In this document: one piece after another, positions 11,505-22,338 of the stretch
Numbering within the stretch: position 1 is the stretch's first letter
Layout: every line of letters begins with the position of its first letter
Source: Halodesulfovibrio sp.
Lineage (GTDB): Bacteria > Desulfobacterota > Desulfovibrionia > Desulfovibrionales > Desulfovibrionaceae
Direction of reading: 5' to 3'
DNA: 64,000 bases
NCBI RefSeq assembly: GCF_025210605.1
Contig: NZ_JAOARI010000037.1
Span: forward strand, 24,319-88,318
The notes under the pieces: generated by a model
Databases searched by the model: none
What the model saw: only the letters and a program-made list of their open reading frames with translations
What the model was told of the DNA's origin: nothing
Made by a program: the position numbers and the translations under genes

Positions 11505-11533
11505 AAGTTTTTGCAAAAAATGTAACCGTAAAC

Positions 11534-11559
11534 AAAAAAACCGCCCTGAGGCGGTTTTT
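11534..11559 (-). terminator. Terminator after bactofilin gene
   Basis: The hairpin CCGCC-CTGA-GGCGG has T5 on one side and A7 on the other. On the minus strand it lies about 25 bases after the bactofilin stop and is followed by U7. Confidence 0.85.
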
Positions 11560-11584
11560 CAATGCAAGCTAATGCGTGTTTCGG

Positions 11585-11944
11585 CTAAGCAGCAGGTTCT
11601 TTGACAATGGCTTCAGTAGCGCCATTCATAGAAACTTGACCTTCAACTTTTGCGCCTTCTTCAACAACAAGAGCAGGGGTATGCAGGGTACCCACTAAAT
11701 TAGCTGTTTTATGCAGTACAACACGCTCTGTTGCGTATACTTCGCCGGTAATGTGACCGGATAAAATCATCTGGCTTACACGGATCTGTCCTTTCATTTT
11801 GGCATCTTTACCGACTACCAGAGTACCTTCAGAAATGACCTCGCCGGTAAAGTTACCGTCGATGCGAACAGAACCCTGAAAGTTAAGTTTACCCTCGTAA
11901 ATTGTGCCAGAACCTAAAAAGGCATTGATTTCGTCTTTAGCCAT
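11585..11944 (-). CDS. Bactofilin-family cytoskeletal protein
   Basis: This 119-residue protein forms the bactofilin (DUF583) beta-helix. It has an N-terminal tail AKDEINAFLGSGTIYEGKL and then repeated short beta strands (GSVRIDGNFTGEVISEGTLV, ITGEVYATERVVL). Bactofilins polymerise without nucleotide and help set local cell-wall synthesis or shape. The start at 11944 is preferred over one seven codons upstream because AAGGAG lies six bases before it. It follows the rodA/mrdA genes, consistent with a morphogenetic role. Confidence 0.9.
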   Translation of the reverse strand: MAKDEINAFLGSGTIYEGKLNFQGSVRIDGNFTGEVISEGTLVVGKDAKMKGQIRVSQMILSGHITGEVYATERVVLHKTANLVGTLHTPALVVEEGAKVEGQVSMNGATEAIVKEPAA

Positions 11945-11999
11945 TGGAGACTCCTTTCTACTCACGCACGTAGTGCATCAAAAAAATCGTATAACAGGT

Positions 12000-13115
12000 T
12001 TAATCTGTTTTAAAAACAAATCGTCGCATCGAAACATTCAGTACAAGACCTATAAGGCATAGGTTAACCACCGTAGCACTACCGCCGTAGCTGATAAAAG
12101 GTAGTGGAATACCAACTACCGGCATAAGTCCCATCACCATTCCCATGTTGATAAGGAACTGCCAGAAGAAGTAAAAGAAAACTCCGGCGGATATGAAAGA
12201 GCCAAAGCGGTCTTTAGCATCTCTGCTGGTGGTAAATATGGCTAGTAAAAAAAGGCAAAAAAGAGACAGTAATAATAGACAGCCTATAAATCCCCATTCC
12301 TCCCCAAATACTGCAATAGCAAAGTCCGTATGCTTTTCCGGTAAAAAACGCAACTGTGACTGTGTACCGCCAAGGAAACCTTTGCCGGTAAGTTGACCGG
12401 AACCAATCGCAATTTGGGATTGAATAATCTGATATCCAGCCCCTAGCGGGTCGTCACCGGGGTTCAAAAAAGTAAGCACACGTTGTCGCTGGTAGTCGAG
12501 CATACAGAACCACCCGACAGGAATCAGTGACGGGATTACTACGGCACATGTTTTAAAAACACGTCGTGTAAGTCCTCGAAATAAAATGATTCCACCAACA
12601 TTCAGTAACATGTTCAGTGTTGTTCCAAGGTCAGGCTGAGTTAAAATAAGTGCAGCAGGGATGGAGCAAATACCAAGCATGATGAAAAGCTCTTTCCAGT
12701 CGAGTGGATGGGCAGAGCGGGACAAAAGACGCGCTGTGATTATAATCGTCGAAATTTTAGCAAGTTCACTAGGCTGAAAATTAAAAAATCCGAGATCAAG
12801 CCAGCGGCGTGCGCCATAAATGGTTTTGCCAGCAACAGGAACCAGCAAAAGTGTGATGATGGTAACAATAAAAATAGGCCACGCGAGACTTTTTAAATGC
12901 CGGTAATCAATGAGCACAGACAGGATGAGTACGCCAAAGCCAATTAGTCCCCAAAGCAGTTGCTTTTGGTAATACGCAGTAACAGCCATACCTTCCTGAG
13001 ACATAAATGCACTTGCAGAGTAGAGGTTTAAAACTCCGATGCTGAACAATAGAATTGTGATAAGGAGCAATCCCCAGTTCATATGTGTCAGTAGTCTTCG
13101 GTCAAATGCAATCAT
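12000..13115 (-). CDS. rodA: Rod-shape peptidoglycan glycosyltransferase RodA
   Basis: This SEDS-family polytopic membrane protein has 371 residues and about ten hydrophobic segments. It polymerises lipid II during side-wall growth. Typical motifs are IYGARRWLDLGFFNFQPSE, the Asp-containing periplasmic stretch, and PVVGIPLPFISYGGSA near the end. Its ATG overlaps the mrdA stop (ATGA), so it is translationally coupled to its partner transpeptidase PBP2. Confidence 0.96.
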   Translation of the reverse strand: MIAFDRRLLTHMNWGLLLITILLFSIGVLNLYSASAFMSQEGMAVTAYYQKQLLWGLIGFGVLILSVLIDYRHLKSLAWPIFIVTIITLLLVPVAGKTIYGARRWLDLGFFNFQPSELAKISTIIITARLLSRSAHPLDWKELFIMLGICSIPAALILTQPDLGTTLNMLLNVGGIILFRGLTRRVFKTCAVVIPSLIPVGWFCMLDYQRQRVLTFLNPGDDPLGAGYQIIQSQIAIGSGQLTGKGFLGGTQSQLRFLPEKHTDFAIAVFGEEWGFIGCLLLLSLFCLFLLAIFTTSRDAKDRFGSFISAGVFFYFFWQFLINMGMVMGLMPVVGIPLPFISYGGSATVVNLCLIGLVLNVSMRRFVFKTD

Positions 13116-14908
13116 TTGTCGTGCTCGTAAATGTAATTCAAAATATTACGAATAATTGGACCGGCAGTAGCAGATCCGCCGCCGCCATGTTCGACCATAG
13201 TGACAACAACGTATTTTTTACCGTTAAACTTAGCCCAAGCAGCCATCCAAGCATGGTCTCGCTGCCAGTACTCAAGATCTTCGTTTTTGAGGCGGTTATC
13301 ATTGGCGTCAATTTTAAGCTTTATAACCTGTGCTGTTCCGGTTTTCCCACCAACAATAGCTTTATCTGTCCGCAACTTGCGTGCTGTGCCGTGTTTAGCC
13401 TCAACAGTTTCCTGCATAGCTTTGACGATAAATTCTCGCTGTTTTTTGGTAAGCGGTGAAATGCCTCGAACAGTCTTCGGCGCACCTTTAAACAGATTAG
13501 GTTTGAGAAGTTCCCCGTTTTCATTCAATAACGAAGAGATAAAAACTGCCATCTGTACAGGTGTTACCAGCGTGAAACCTTGACCGATGGATGTGATTAC
13601 TGTTTCACCACCTTGCCAAGGCTGGTTGAACCGTTTGCGTTTCCATGCTTTGGAAGGCACAAGCCCAGAACGTTCGTGCGGCAGGTCAATTCCTGTTTTT
13701 GATCCAAAGCCATTCTTGCGTGCAAAGGCTTCTATTTTATCAATTCCAATGCGCTGGCTCATTTCATAAAAGTAGACATCGCAGGAATGTACAAGTGCGT
13801 CAGTTAAGTTTTCAGGACCATGCCCCCACTTTTTCCAGCAGCGGAAAATGTGGTTGCCAAGTTTGTATTTTCCAGAACAATTAATGGTCTCGTTCGGGTC
13901 AACGCCTTCCTGTAAGTAGAGTCCTGCCATAAGGAGCTTCCAAATGGATGCTGGAGGATATACAGATTGAATAACGCGGTTTTGCAGCGGGAATTTGGGG
14001 TTATCACGGAGTTCACCCCATTCTTTGTGACTCAAGCCGCGAGTGAAGGCGTTAGGGTCAAAACTAGGGGTCGTAACCAGTGCATGTAATTCGCCATTAT
14101 CAGGATTCATCACAACAATACATCCAGCCTGACCTTCAAGCTGCTTCGCTGCAATTCGTTGTAACCCTAAGTCGATAGAAAGACTGACAGAGGAACCGGC
14201 GGAAGGCTCTTCCAAGGTTTGCGAGTTGTATTCGCGCCCTGAAATATCTACTTCCATCTGACGTAGCCCTTTTGTGCCACGCAGGGTATCTTCCTTGATA
14301 AGTTCTAAGCCTTGCTTACCAACGGTGTCACCGAGACTCAGCTCTTTGTTTTTTTCCAGCTCTTTTTCATTCGCTTCAGAAACGTATCCAAGAATATGCG
14401 CAAAGAGTTCGCCTTCGGGATAAAAGCGTTGAGGGCGGGTGATGATTACCAGACCTGGCCAGTCCAGCGAGTTTGCTTCAATGGTAGCAAGTTGTGAAAA
14501 ATCAATGGTAGGAACAAGTAACATAGGTTCAAAAGCTTTGGCGCGACGACGCCCTTTTTTGTAGCGCTTTTCTATGTTTTTAAGAGGAACTTCCGTCCAT
14601 TTACTGATTTGCTGTAAGGTAGCTTCAATATCCTGCACGTCTTCACGGACAATGCCGAGACCATACGCCGGACGGTTTTCAGCGAGCAGTTCGCCGTTGC
14701 GTGCCCGCAACAAACCGCGTGGGGCATAGATTTGAGCCTGACGAATCCGGTTGTCTCGTGCCTTTTTCGCAAAATCTTCACCGTGGTGAACTTGAAGATA
14801 CCAGAACCTGAGTAAAAAAATGAGAAAAAGCAGGAGAACAAGCCCCTGCAATAACCATAATCCCGTTTTAGGCGGCTGGTAACCTTCTGGGTCAAGTTGT
14901 ATTGACAT
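13112..14908 (-). CDS. mrdA: Penicillin-binding protein 2
   Basis: This elongation-specific transpeptidase of 598 residues has an N-terminal cytoplasmic stub and membrane helix (about 18-40), a dimerisation domain and a transpeptidase domain. The active-site motifs are PASIWK (SxxK), SCD (SxD/N type) and KTGTAQ. The start at 14908 gives MSIQLDPEGYQPPKTG and overlaps the end of mreD by 17 bases. A start 21 codons upstream is possible but would overlap mreD further. It works with RodA, MreC and MreD. Confidence 0.95.
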   Translation of the reverse strand: MSIQLDPEGYQPPKTGLWLLQGLVLLLFLIFLLRFWYLQVHHGEDFAKKARDNRIRQAQIYAPRGLLRARNGELLAENRPAYGLGIVREDVQDIEATLQQISKWTEVPLKNIEKRYKKGRRRAKAFEPMLLVPTIDFSQLATIEANSLDWPGLVIITRPQRFYPEGELFAHILGYVSEANEKELEKNKELSLGDTVGKQGLELIKEDTLRGTKGLRQMEVDISGREYNSQTLEEPSAGSSVSLSIDLGLQRIAAKQLEGQAGCIVVMNPDNGELHALVTTPSFDPNAFTRGLSHKEWGELRDNPKFPLQNRVIQSVYPPASIWKLLMAGLYLQEGVDPNETINCSGKYKLGNHIFRCWKKWGHGPENLTDALVHSCDVYFYEMSQRIGIDKIEAFARKNGFGSKTGIDLPHERSGLVPSKAWKRKRFNQPWQGGETVITSIGQGFTLVTPVQMAVFISSLLNENGELLKPNLFKGAPKTVRGISPLTKKQREFIVKAMQETVEAKHGTARKLRTDKAIVGGKTGTAQVIKLKIDANDNRLKNEDLEYWQRDHAWMAAWAKFNGKKYVVVTMVEHGGGGSATAGPIIRNILNYIYEHDK

Positions 14909-15380
14909 TACGCAGGAATCCTTGCCGTAGTGAGTACAGAATGAGCCATACCGTAGGAATAATACCGGCAAGCAAGCAGCTGTCGGCGATAAGTAGCTGT
15001 AAATTAACTTGGAATGATTGCAGATTTGCTATGAGCAATGTGAGGCATACGTTCCAAAGCCCTAAAGCGCATGACACCAGTACGATGAAAAAGAAGTTGA
15101 TAGCATCAAACATCCACTTACCGTAGTGCATCAGCACAAGAGCAGAGCAATACCAGAGGGTGGAAGAGCCGAATGCAATAGCACCTGTGCCTTCCTGAAT
15201 AAGAGCAAACATAGTGATAAGCCATAATGTTTGCTTTGGATTTTCTTCCTGCATAGAGCAGATAACCGCAGGCATGAAAAAATCCACACCTGCGATTGCA
15301 AACTGCATCCAGATAGCCACGACTGTGTAGCCGAGCCACCAGAATATATTTTTTATGACGGGACGCCTACTTTTTTGCAT
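14892..15380 (-). CDS. mreD: Rod shape-determining protein MreD
   Basis: This 162-residue membrane protein has about five hydrophobic segments, a basic start (MQKSRRPVIKNIFWW) and little polar sequence between segments, as in MreD. MreD sequences are poorly conserved, so the call rests mainly on hydropathy, length and its place between mreC and mrdA. Confidence 0.85.
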   Translation of the reverse strand: MQKSRRPVIKNIFWWLGYTVVAIWMQFAIAGVDFFMPAVICSMQEENPKQTLWLITMFALIQEGTGAIAFGSSTLWYCSALVLMHYGKWMFDAINFFFIVLVSCALGLWNVCLTLLIANLQSFQVNLQLLIADSCLLAGIIPTVWLILYSLRQGFLRNVNTT

Positions 15381-15406
15381 AACCCTGCCTGAGTATGAAA
15401 ACAGCG

Positions 15407-17402
<1,996 letters not shown>

Positions 17403-17429
17403 TCATAAATCGGATCAAGATTCAAAAAG

Positions 17430-18455
17430 ATGAATAGATATCTCCAATTAGCAACTTACTTTCGCTATCGATTTGCAGAGCGTGTACAGAAGATTCCGCT
17501 GGATGCCGGGGCGACCTGTCCCAACCGAGATGGAACGCTTTCTCGTTCCGGATGCATTTTTTGCAATCCCTCAGGTTCGGGTTCTGGAATGGGTCTCCAG
17601 GGGATGAGTTTGAATGATCAGTGGGATTCCTGGTATAATAAATATACACGCTCTCAAAACGCGAGATTGTTTATAGCCTATTTGCAGTCTTTTTCCAATA
17701 CTTATGGGACTCCAGAAAAACTCTCTAAAAACCTCGCTTCTATCACATCTTTACAAGGGGTTATGGGAGTATCTATCGGCACAAGACCAGATTGTATTAA
17801 TACAGAAAAATTAGACATCATTGCGAAGCAGCAATTGGATGAGATTTGGCTAGAATTGGGGCTTCAGTCTGCCCATAACGCCACTCTTGAGCGTATAAAT
17901 CGCGGACATTCTTATGAAGATTTTGTTGAAGCGGTGAATTTAGCAGCTGAAAGAGGCATAAAAGTCTGTTCACATTTGATTGCAGGGCTGCCCGGTGAGT
18001 CCGTTGAAGATTTTTTAAAGACAGTGGAGATGGTGAGTAAACTTCCGTTGCGCGGTATCAAGTTTCACAGCTTGTATGTTGCAGAAGGTACTGTGCTTGA
18101 AAAAATGTGGCGGATGGGTGACTACACTCCAATGAGTGAAGAAGAATTTATCGATGCTATAGCGCGTGCTGTGCCCAAAGTTCCGAGCACTGTGGTTATT
18201 CAGCGTCTGACAGGCGATGCTCTCGAAGGCGAATTGCTCGCCCCTAAATGGGGGACAGCAAAACGTGCATTGATAGATAAAATTATGGCAGAGCTTGTTG
18301 CAAGAGATACATGGCAGGGCAAGGACGTTGATGCTCCACATGGTATTCCACTGTGGTTTACTATCAGAGAGAACCTGCCGCGGCGCCTGCGCGAGCAATG
18401 GGACATAGAGTATGATGCAATTGCAGAACAAATGGGCTTTTTGCCGCGTCAATAA
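17430..18455 (+). CDS. YhcC-type radical SAM protein (TIGR01212 family)
   Basis: This 341-residue radical SAM protein has its cluster cysteines at about 30, 42 and 45 in CPNRDGTLSRSGCIFC, the spacing found in the YhcC family rather than CxxxCxxC. Other family segments are SIGTRPDCI, ELGLQSAHNATLERINRGH and HLIAGLPGE. The exact substrate is not known to me. It is divergent from mreB with an 87-base gap and is followed by an alkyltransferase gene. Confidence 0.9.
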   Translation: MNRYLQLATYFRYRFAERVQKIPLDAGATCPNRDGTLSRSGCIFCNPSGSGSGMGLQGMSLNDQWDSWYNKYTRSQNARLFIAYLQSFSNTYGTPEKLSKNLASITSLQGVMGVSIGTRPDCINTEKLDIIAKQQLDEIWLELGLQSAHNATLERINRGHSYEDFVEAVNLAAERGIKVCSHLIAGLPGESVEDFLKTVEMVSKLPLRGIKFHSLYVAEGTVLEKMWRMGDYTPMSEEEFIDAIARAVPKVPSTVVIQRLTGDALEGELLAPKWGTAKRALIDKIMAELVARDTWQGKDVDAPHGIPLWFTIRENLPRRLREQWDIEYDAIAEQMGFLPRQ

Positions 18456-18476
18456 CGTAAAGAGTACGGGGACCTA

Positions 18477-18965
18477 ATGTTTCTACCAGAAGTTGAACAA
18501 GTAGTCGGCAATAAGTTACGGCTTATTTTAAACTGGCAGGACTCAAAACTGATTGAGATTTCTTTGCTGTGGGCTGATGGAGAGAAATCTTCTGACGCCT
18601 TGTCTGAAACAGCACAGCAATTACAGGCTTGTCTGCTTCGGTATGAATCCGGTGAGCACGTCCATTGGCCTCGAATTTCTTTTGCTCTCGAAAATATGAC
18701 TCCATTTGGTCAAAAGGTACTGACCGCTTTAATGCAGGTTCCTTACGGTGAAACTGTATCCTATGGTGAGCTTGCAGGTTTGGCTGGCAGCCCCAATGCA
18801 GCACGCGGAGTAGGGCAAATTATGGCTCGTAACCGCTGGCCGCTGCTTATCCCTTGTCATCGCGTCGTAGCTGCTTCAGGAATCGGCGGTTTTTCTGCGC
18901 AGGGAGTAAGCATGAAACGATATCTTCTTGGATTAGAAGGTGTGTTGCCTTTAGGTTCTGATTAG
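18477..18965 (+). CDS. ogt: Methylated-DNA--protein-cysteine methyltransferase
   Basis: This 162-residue suicide repair enzyme removes O6-alkyl groups from guanine. The acceptor cysteine is in IPCHRVV (Cys about 127), preceded by the helix-turn-helix with ASPNAARGVG-like sequence (SPNAARGVGQIMARN) and an Arg finger. It starts 22 bases after the radical SAM gene, so it may share its transcript. The N-terminal ribonuclease-like domain is short and divergent. Confidence 0.93.
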   Translation: MFLPEVEQVVGNKLRLILNWQDSKLIEISLLWADGEKSSDALSETAQQLQACLLRYESGEHVHWPRISFALENMTPFGQKVLTALMQVPYGETVSYGELAGLAGSPNAARGVGQIMARNRWPLLIPCHRVVAASGIGGFSAQGVSMKRYLLGLEGVLPLGSD

Positions 18966-18967
18966 GG

Positions 18968-19045
18968 TTTGCCTCCGGCGGGCAGAGGGGGAACCCCGTT
19001 TTTTTCAAAAAAACGAGGTTCCCCCTCTGCACTCCCCCTCCTGAA
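18968..19045. repeat. REP-like palindrome, copy A (may act as terminator)
   Basis: The core GCCTCCGGCGGGCA is followed by a near-perfect inverted repeat of about 23 bp (18982-19030: GCAGAGGGGGAACC ... GGTTCCCCCTCTGC around T7/A7), then CACTCCCCCTC. The same GCCTCCGGCGGGC core recurs in reverse at 26108-26120. The hairpin directly follows the alkyltransferase gene and may also end its transcript. Confidence 0.75.
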
Positions 19046-19221
19046 AAAAGGTTAGGGGTGTAGGTAGGCTTTGAATATCTAAAAATTTGTTTCAGGCGAT
19101 TAGGCGTGATCTGTAGAATTTCAAGCTAATTATAGTAAGTAACTCGATAGTAAAACAGTAGGTAGCAAGAATACGGTTGTCATGAATTTAAACGAGAATG
19201 TAATTCTTGTTTAATCGCAGT

Positions 19222-19300
19222 CGAGAGGGCGTCCCTCTCGCGGGGGTGCAGGGGGCAGCGCCCGCCTGCCCGTCGGAGACTCGCCGAAGGCACCAGATAC
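19222..19300. repeat. REP-like palindromic element, copy B (divergent)
   Basis: It begins with the perfect hairpin CGAGAGGG-CGT-CCCTCTCG and continues with GGGGGTGCAGGGGGCAGCG, a GGGCAG/CTGCCC stem and TCGCCGAAGGCACC. In reverse it reads GGTGCCTTCGGCGA then GGGCAG and CTGCACCCCC, resembling copies A and C. It is less alike than those two are to each other. Confidence 0.55.
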
Positions 19301-19352
19301 TGTTCTGCGATTTTATTAAAAAATATAGCGTGACAGGCGCATAGGAAAATAT

Positions 19353-19706
19353 ATGACGAACAAACAGACTTCAATTGAGTCCGTATTGAAGCGAATGAAG
19401 AAGCTGAAGGTGGGGCAGTGTGTAGATATGCGTTCGTACAAGCGCAACCGCTCTGTTGTAATTGTCTGTTGTGGTGAAGATTCTTTCCGTGTTGTGGAGG
19501 ACGGCTTCTACCAAGAGGTTTGGGAGAACCAGAGCGCAGACAAAGTTAAACGTCTTTTAAAGACGTTATTGAAAAAAGAATTTCCACGTTCGAATAAAAT
19601 TCGGTTGTATACACTTGATTCATATGAGGATGCGAACGTTAATCGCATGGCGCACGGTGCTGGGCGATATGGTGAAACGTGTCCTACAAAAAAAGTAGCA
19701 GACTAA
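19353..19706 (+). CDS. Small protein of unknown function, paralogue of the gene at 24661-24948
   Basis: This 117-residue basic protein has no family I recognise. Its C-terminal half has [20 protein letters not shown], nearly the same as KTLLKQEFPRSNKVHLTS in the small protein at 24661-24948. The N-terminal halves share a weaker pattern (I/V-x-R-x-K-x-L-K/Q-x-G). No signal peptide or membrane segment is seen. Beta-strand-rich sequence ([19 protein letters not shown]) before the motif suggests a compact fold. Its end overlaps the converging zupT-like gene by 23 bases. Confidence 0.65.
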   Translation: MTNKQTSIESVLKRMKKLKVGQCVDMRSYKRNRSVVIVCCGEDSFRVVEDGFYQEVWENQSADKVKRLLKTLLKKEFPRSNKIRLYTLDSYEDANVNRMAHGAGRYGETCPTKKVAD

Positions 19707-20520
19707 GAGCCATTACTGCCATGCCGAGTATGAGTCCGTATATAGAAAGGTGGTGTTCTCCGTACTCTTGAGCGGTAGGCAGAAGCTCATCTAGTGAAAT
19801 GAACACCATGATTCCCGCAACACCCGCGAATATAATGCCGAAGACCGTCGGGGTTAGAATCGGCATAAGCAGAAGATAGCCGATCAATGCGCCGACTGGC
19901 TCTGCAAGACCGGATAGAAATGAGAGCGTGAACGCTTTTCCTCTGCTTTCTGTTGCATAATAGATAGGCACAGAAACTGCGATTCCTTCTGGAATGTTAT
20001 GTATTGCAATGGCAACAGCAATGGCAAAGCCAAGGTTCGGGTCGGTCAACGCTGCGGTAAATGTTGCCAACCCTTCTGGAAAGTTATGAATCCCGATAGC
20101 TAATGCGGTAAATACTCCCATGCGGAGCAGTTTTTTATCTTTTTGTTCGGGAGCCTTTCCTTCTATCTTTTTTTCGAGTGACTCAATTTCTTCGATTTTA
20201 TGAATTTCGTGCGGGTTTTCTTCGCTCGGAACGAGTTTGTCGATGATCGCAATCAATAAAATCCCACCAAAAAATGCAAGAACTGTAGCCCACGTTCCAG
20301 CCACTTCGCCCATTTCAGATTGCAACTCTATTTTTGCTTTTACAAAGATTTCTACAAACGACACATAGAGCATAACACCAGCAGAAAATCCGAGAGCTAG
20401 GGAGAGGAAGCTGGTGTTTGTTTTTTTGGTGAAGAACGCAAGAATAGAGCCGATGCCTGTTGCCAGACCAGCAAAAAGCGTGAGCCCAAAAGCAAGGAAG
20501 ATGGTTTCTGAATCGTGCAT
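19684..20520 (-). CDS. zupT: ZIP-family divalent metal transporter (ZupT-like)
   Basis: This 278-residue membrane protein has about eight hydrophobic segments and both ZIP metal-site helices: [10 protein letters not shown] in segment IV and [12 protein letters not shown] in segment V. A charged loop (about 100-130, with [20 protein letters not shown]) lies between segments III and IV. ZIP proteins of this type import zinc and other divalent metals. The length fits ZupT/ZIP-GufA proteins. The metal specificity cannot be read from sequence alone. Confidence 0.9.
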   Translation of the reverse strand: MHDSETIFLAFGLTLFAGLATGIGSILAFFTKKTNTSFLSLALGFSAGVMLYVSFVEIFVKAKIELQSEMGEVAGTWATVLAFFGGILLIAIIDKLVPSEENPHEIHKIEEIESLEKKIEGKAPEQKDKKLLRMGVFTALAIGIHNFPEGLATFTAALTDPNLGFAIAVAIAIHNIPEGIAVSVPIYYATESRGKAFTLSFLSGLAEPVGALIGYLLLMPILTPTVFGIIFAGVAGIMVFISLDELLPTAQEYGEHHLSIYGLILGMAVMALSLLLFL

Positions 20521-20612
20521 GGGGTTCCTTACGTTTCAAGTAGAAGTGAGTTGGAGTATTGTAAGGTGCTAGTATACGAGAATAAAACAAAAAAGCTTGT
20601 ATAGAACTGCAT

Positions 20613-20646
20613 AAAAAAACACCGCAGTGAAAGACAGCGGTGTTTT
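20613..20646 (-). terminator. Terminator downstream of the gene at 20653
   Basis: The hairpin AACACCGC ... GCGGTGTT is followed on the minus strand by U7, just after the stop of the hypothetical gene at 20653-20979. Confidence 0.75.
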
Positions 20647-20652
20647 GTGTAT

Positions 20653-20979
20653 TTAGTGTCCTGAATGATCCATGACGTGGTTTAAGTCAGCGGTGCTATG
20701 TGTTATCAGACCGCCCTCAATCCAGAATCGTGTAAGACTCCAGTCATCCACATCTATATAATCAATACGACCAGAGCATTCGCGAGTGAGATGTGGCTTA
20801 ATGGCAGCGATAAAGTCATCAATCATGAAGTAAATGCCTTCAAAGCTGATAGTGAAAAATGTGCCGTCCAGTTCGACTGCGTTTTCGTCCTGCTCTTCTA
20901 CTACACCTAATGCGGCGTTAAATAGTTCTGCATTTGCATTAGAAATGCTGCCGTAGACTTTAATAAGAATATGTTCCAT
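20653..20979 (-). CDS. Hypothetical protein of 108 residues
   Basis: I do not recognise this protein. The start at 20979 (MEHILIKVYGSISNANAELF) gives an acidic soluble protein with alternating strand-like and helical stretches and two conserved-looking segments, GTFFTISFEGIYFMIDDF and GRIDYIDVDDWSLTRFWIEGG. Longer readings would run into the upstream diguanylate cyclase gene and look non-coding. It begins 43 bases after that gene, so the two may be co-transcribed. Confidence 0.6.
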   Translation of the reverse strand: MEHILIKVYGSISNANAELFNAALGVVEEQDENAVELDGTFFTISFEGIYFMIDDFIAAIKPHLTRECSGRIDYIDVDDWSLTRFWIEGGLITHSTADLNHVMDHSGH

Positions 20980-21022
20980 GCGAAAGATGGTGCCTGCTTT
21001 GCTGTTTGCGGGCAAGCAAAAA

Positions 21023-22168
21023 TTATATTGCTGTGAGTGATGTGTCGTTTGTAGCAGAGGGATTGACCACGTAACAGTTACGACCGCTATGTTTGGCTTC
21101 GTATAGCGCAGAGTCAGCTTTGCTGTATAACGTACTGGAATCATCATTAGGTGAAAATTCTGCAATGCCGATGCTGACTGTGACGTGAGGACTTATTGCT
21201 GAAGCAGGGTGGTATACCATCTGCTTTTTGAGGGCTTCTTGCATATTTCCGGCTATTTTTGCTGCCTCAATATGGTTGCAAGAAGGCAGGATTAACGCAA
21301 ACTCTTCACCGCCAATACGTGCAGCAGTGTCCACTGCGCGACGTGCATGTTTGGAGATTATCTTCGCGATGCATTTAATACACCGGTCACCCGCAAGATG
21401 TCCAAGATGATCGTTGTATTGTTTGAAATAATCTATGTCGATAAGCAGTAATGTGAGCGGTTTTTCAAAACGGCGTGCGATTTCTAATGCCTGCTCAAGA
21501 GATTCGTTATATCCTTTGCGGTTAGCAATTTGCGTCATTTCATCGACGCGAACCATTGCTTCGAGCTTTTCTGTAAGCACGGCGTTTTCGACAAATTTTT
21601 CAGTACAGAACGACAGCCAGTAACGAAGAGTATACAGGCTGACAGATAGCAGAGCAGGAAACTTGAGAATCGAAAGAAGCATACCTATCTGTGTTTTGTC
21701 ACTATAGCCGATGAGCAGGTAAATGTATGCAGCAAGCATTGTTGGAAACGCCATAAGAAGTAATGCAGGGCGTGCATACCAGCCTATAATTAAAGAAAAA
21801 CCACCGATTACCATGCCACGTGATGCCGGTTCCGGCTGGTTCCAGAAATAAGCAGTATTTACTGTAGAAATAGCCCAGAAAATACCAATACAGAAAGCAG
21901 CAGCGAGCCAACTGGGATGCGAGGCTCGTTTACTTTTTACTGCAAAGTAAATGAAGACTGCACCGAGGATAAGAAAAGAGGTGTGCAGCGTGTTGCATGC
22001 AACACCTATTGGTTGAATCAGCTCATAGTCTTTAATGACATAGTATCCATTTAGGATTTGAAGAATACAGGACGCAAATAGAATCCAGTATGTGCCAATC
22101 TTCAAGTTCTTGTGATAGATAATGTCTTTAAGGTCTTCTGTGCTTATTGTACCTATGGTCATTCCCAT
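21023..22168 (-). CDS. Membrane-anchored diguanylate cyclase (GGDEF)
   Basis: This 381-residue protein has an N-terminal block of about six membrane segments (25-205) and a C-terminal GGDEF domain. The active site reads RIGGEEFAL. An RAVD lies five residues before it, matching the RxxD inhibitory site, so activity is probably limited by its own product. It makes c-di-GMP from two GTP. The membrane block has no sensor family I can name. A second ATG two codons later is an alternative start. Confidence 0.93.
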   Translation of the reverse strand: MGMTIGTISTEDLKDIIYHKNLKIGTYWILFASCILQILNGYYVIKDYELIQPIGVACNTLHTSFLILGAVFIYFAVKSKRASHPSWLAAAFCIGIFWAISTVNTAYFWNQPEPASRGMVIGGFSLIIGWYARPALLLMAFPTMLAAYIYLLIGYSDKTQIGMLLSILKFPALLSVSLYTLRYWLSFCTEKFVENAVLTEKLEAMVRVDEMTQIANRKGYNESLEQALEIARRFEKPLTLLLIDIDYFKQYNDHLGHLAGDRCIKCIAKIISKHARRAVDTAARIGGEEFALILPSCNHIEAAKIAGNMQEALKKQMVYHPASAISPHVTVSIGIAEFSPNDDSSTLYSKADSALYEAKHSGRNCYVVNPSATNDTSLTAI

Positions 22169-22338
22169 CCTCGCCTGCTTTATTTTTAGAATACTTCTAA
22201 AAATGAAATGGTCGCATGCAGTATTGTGCGTCCACTAAAAAGTACTTTCTATACTAGGTATGGTAGTTAATGTATTGAAGTCAATATAAAAAAGATTTTG
22301 TAAATACATACATCGTTTTTACATCTGCGTAACTCTCT

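Larger units (their letters stand above)
11227..11584. other. Intergenic promoter region of the F1 operon
   Basis: This stretch of about 360 bases has no gene. On its minus strand must lie the promoter of the ATP synthase operon, and its right end contains the bactofilin terminator. It is AT-rich, with a Rex-like half site near 11488. Several weak -10-like boxes occur and none is clearly best. Confidence 0.5.
18966..19352. other. Intergenic region carrying two palindromic repeat elements
   Basis: No gene is seen in these 387 bases. Two GC-rich REP-like elements (about 18968-19045 and 19222-19300) take up much of it and stand out from the AT-rich surroundings. Confidence 0.6.
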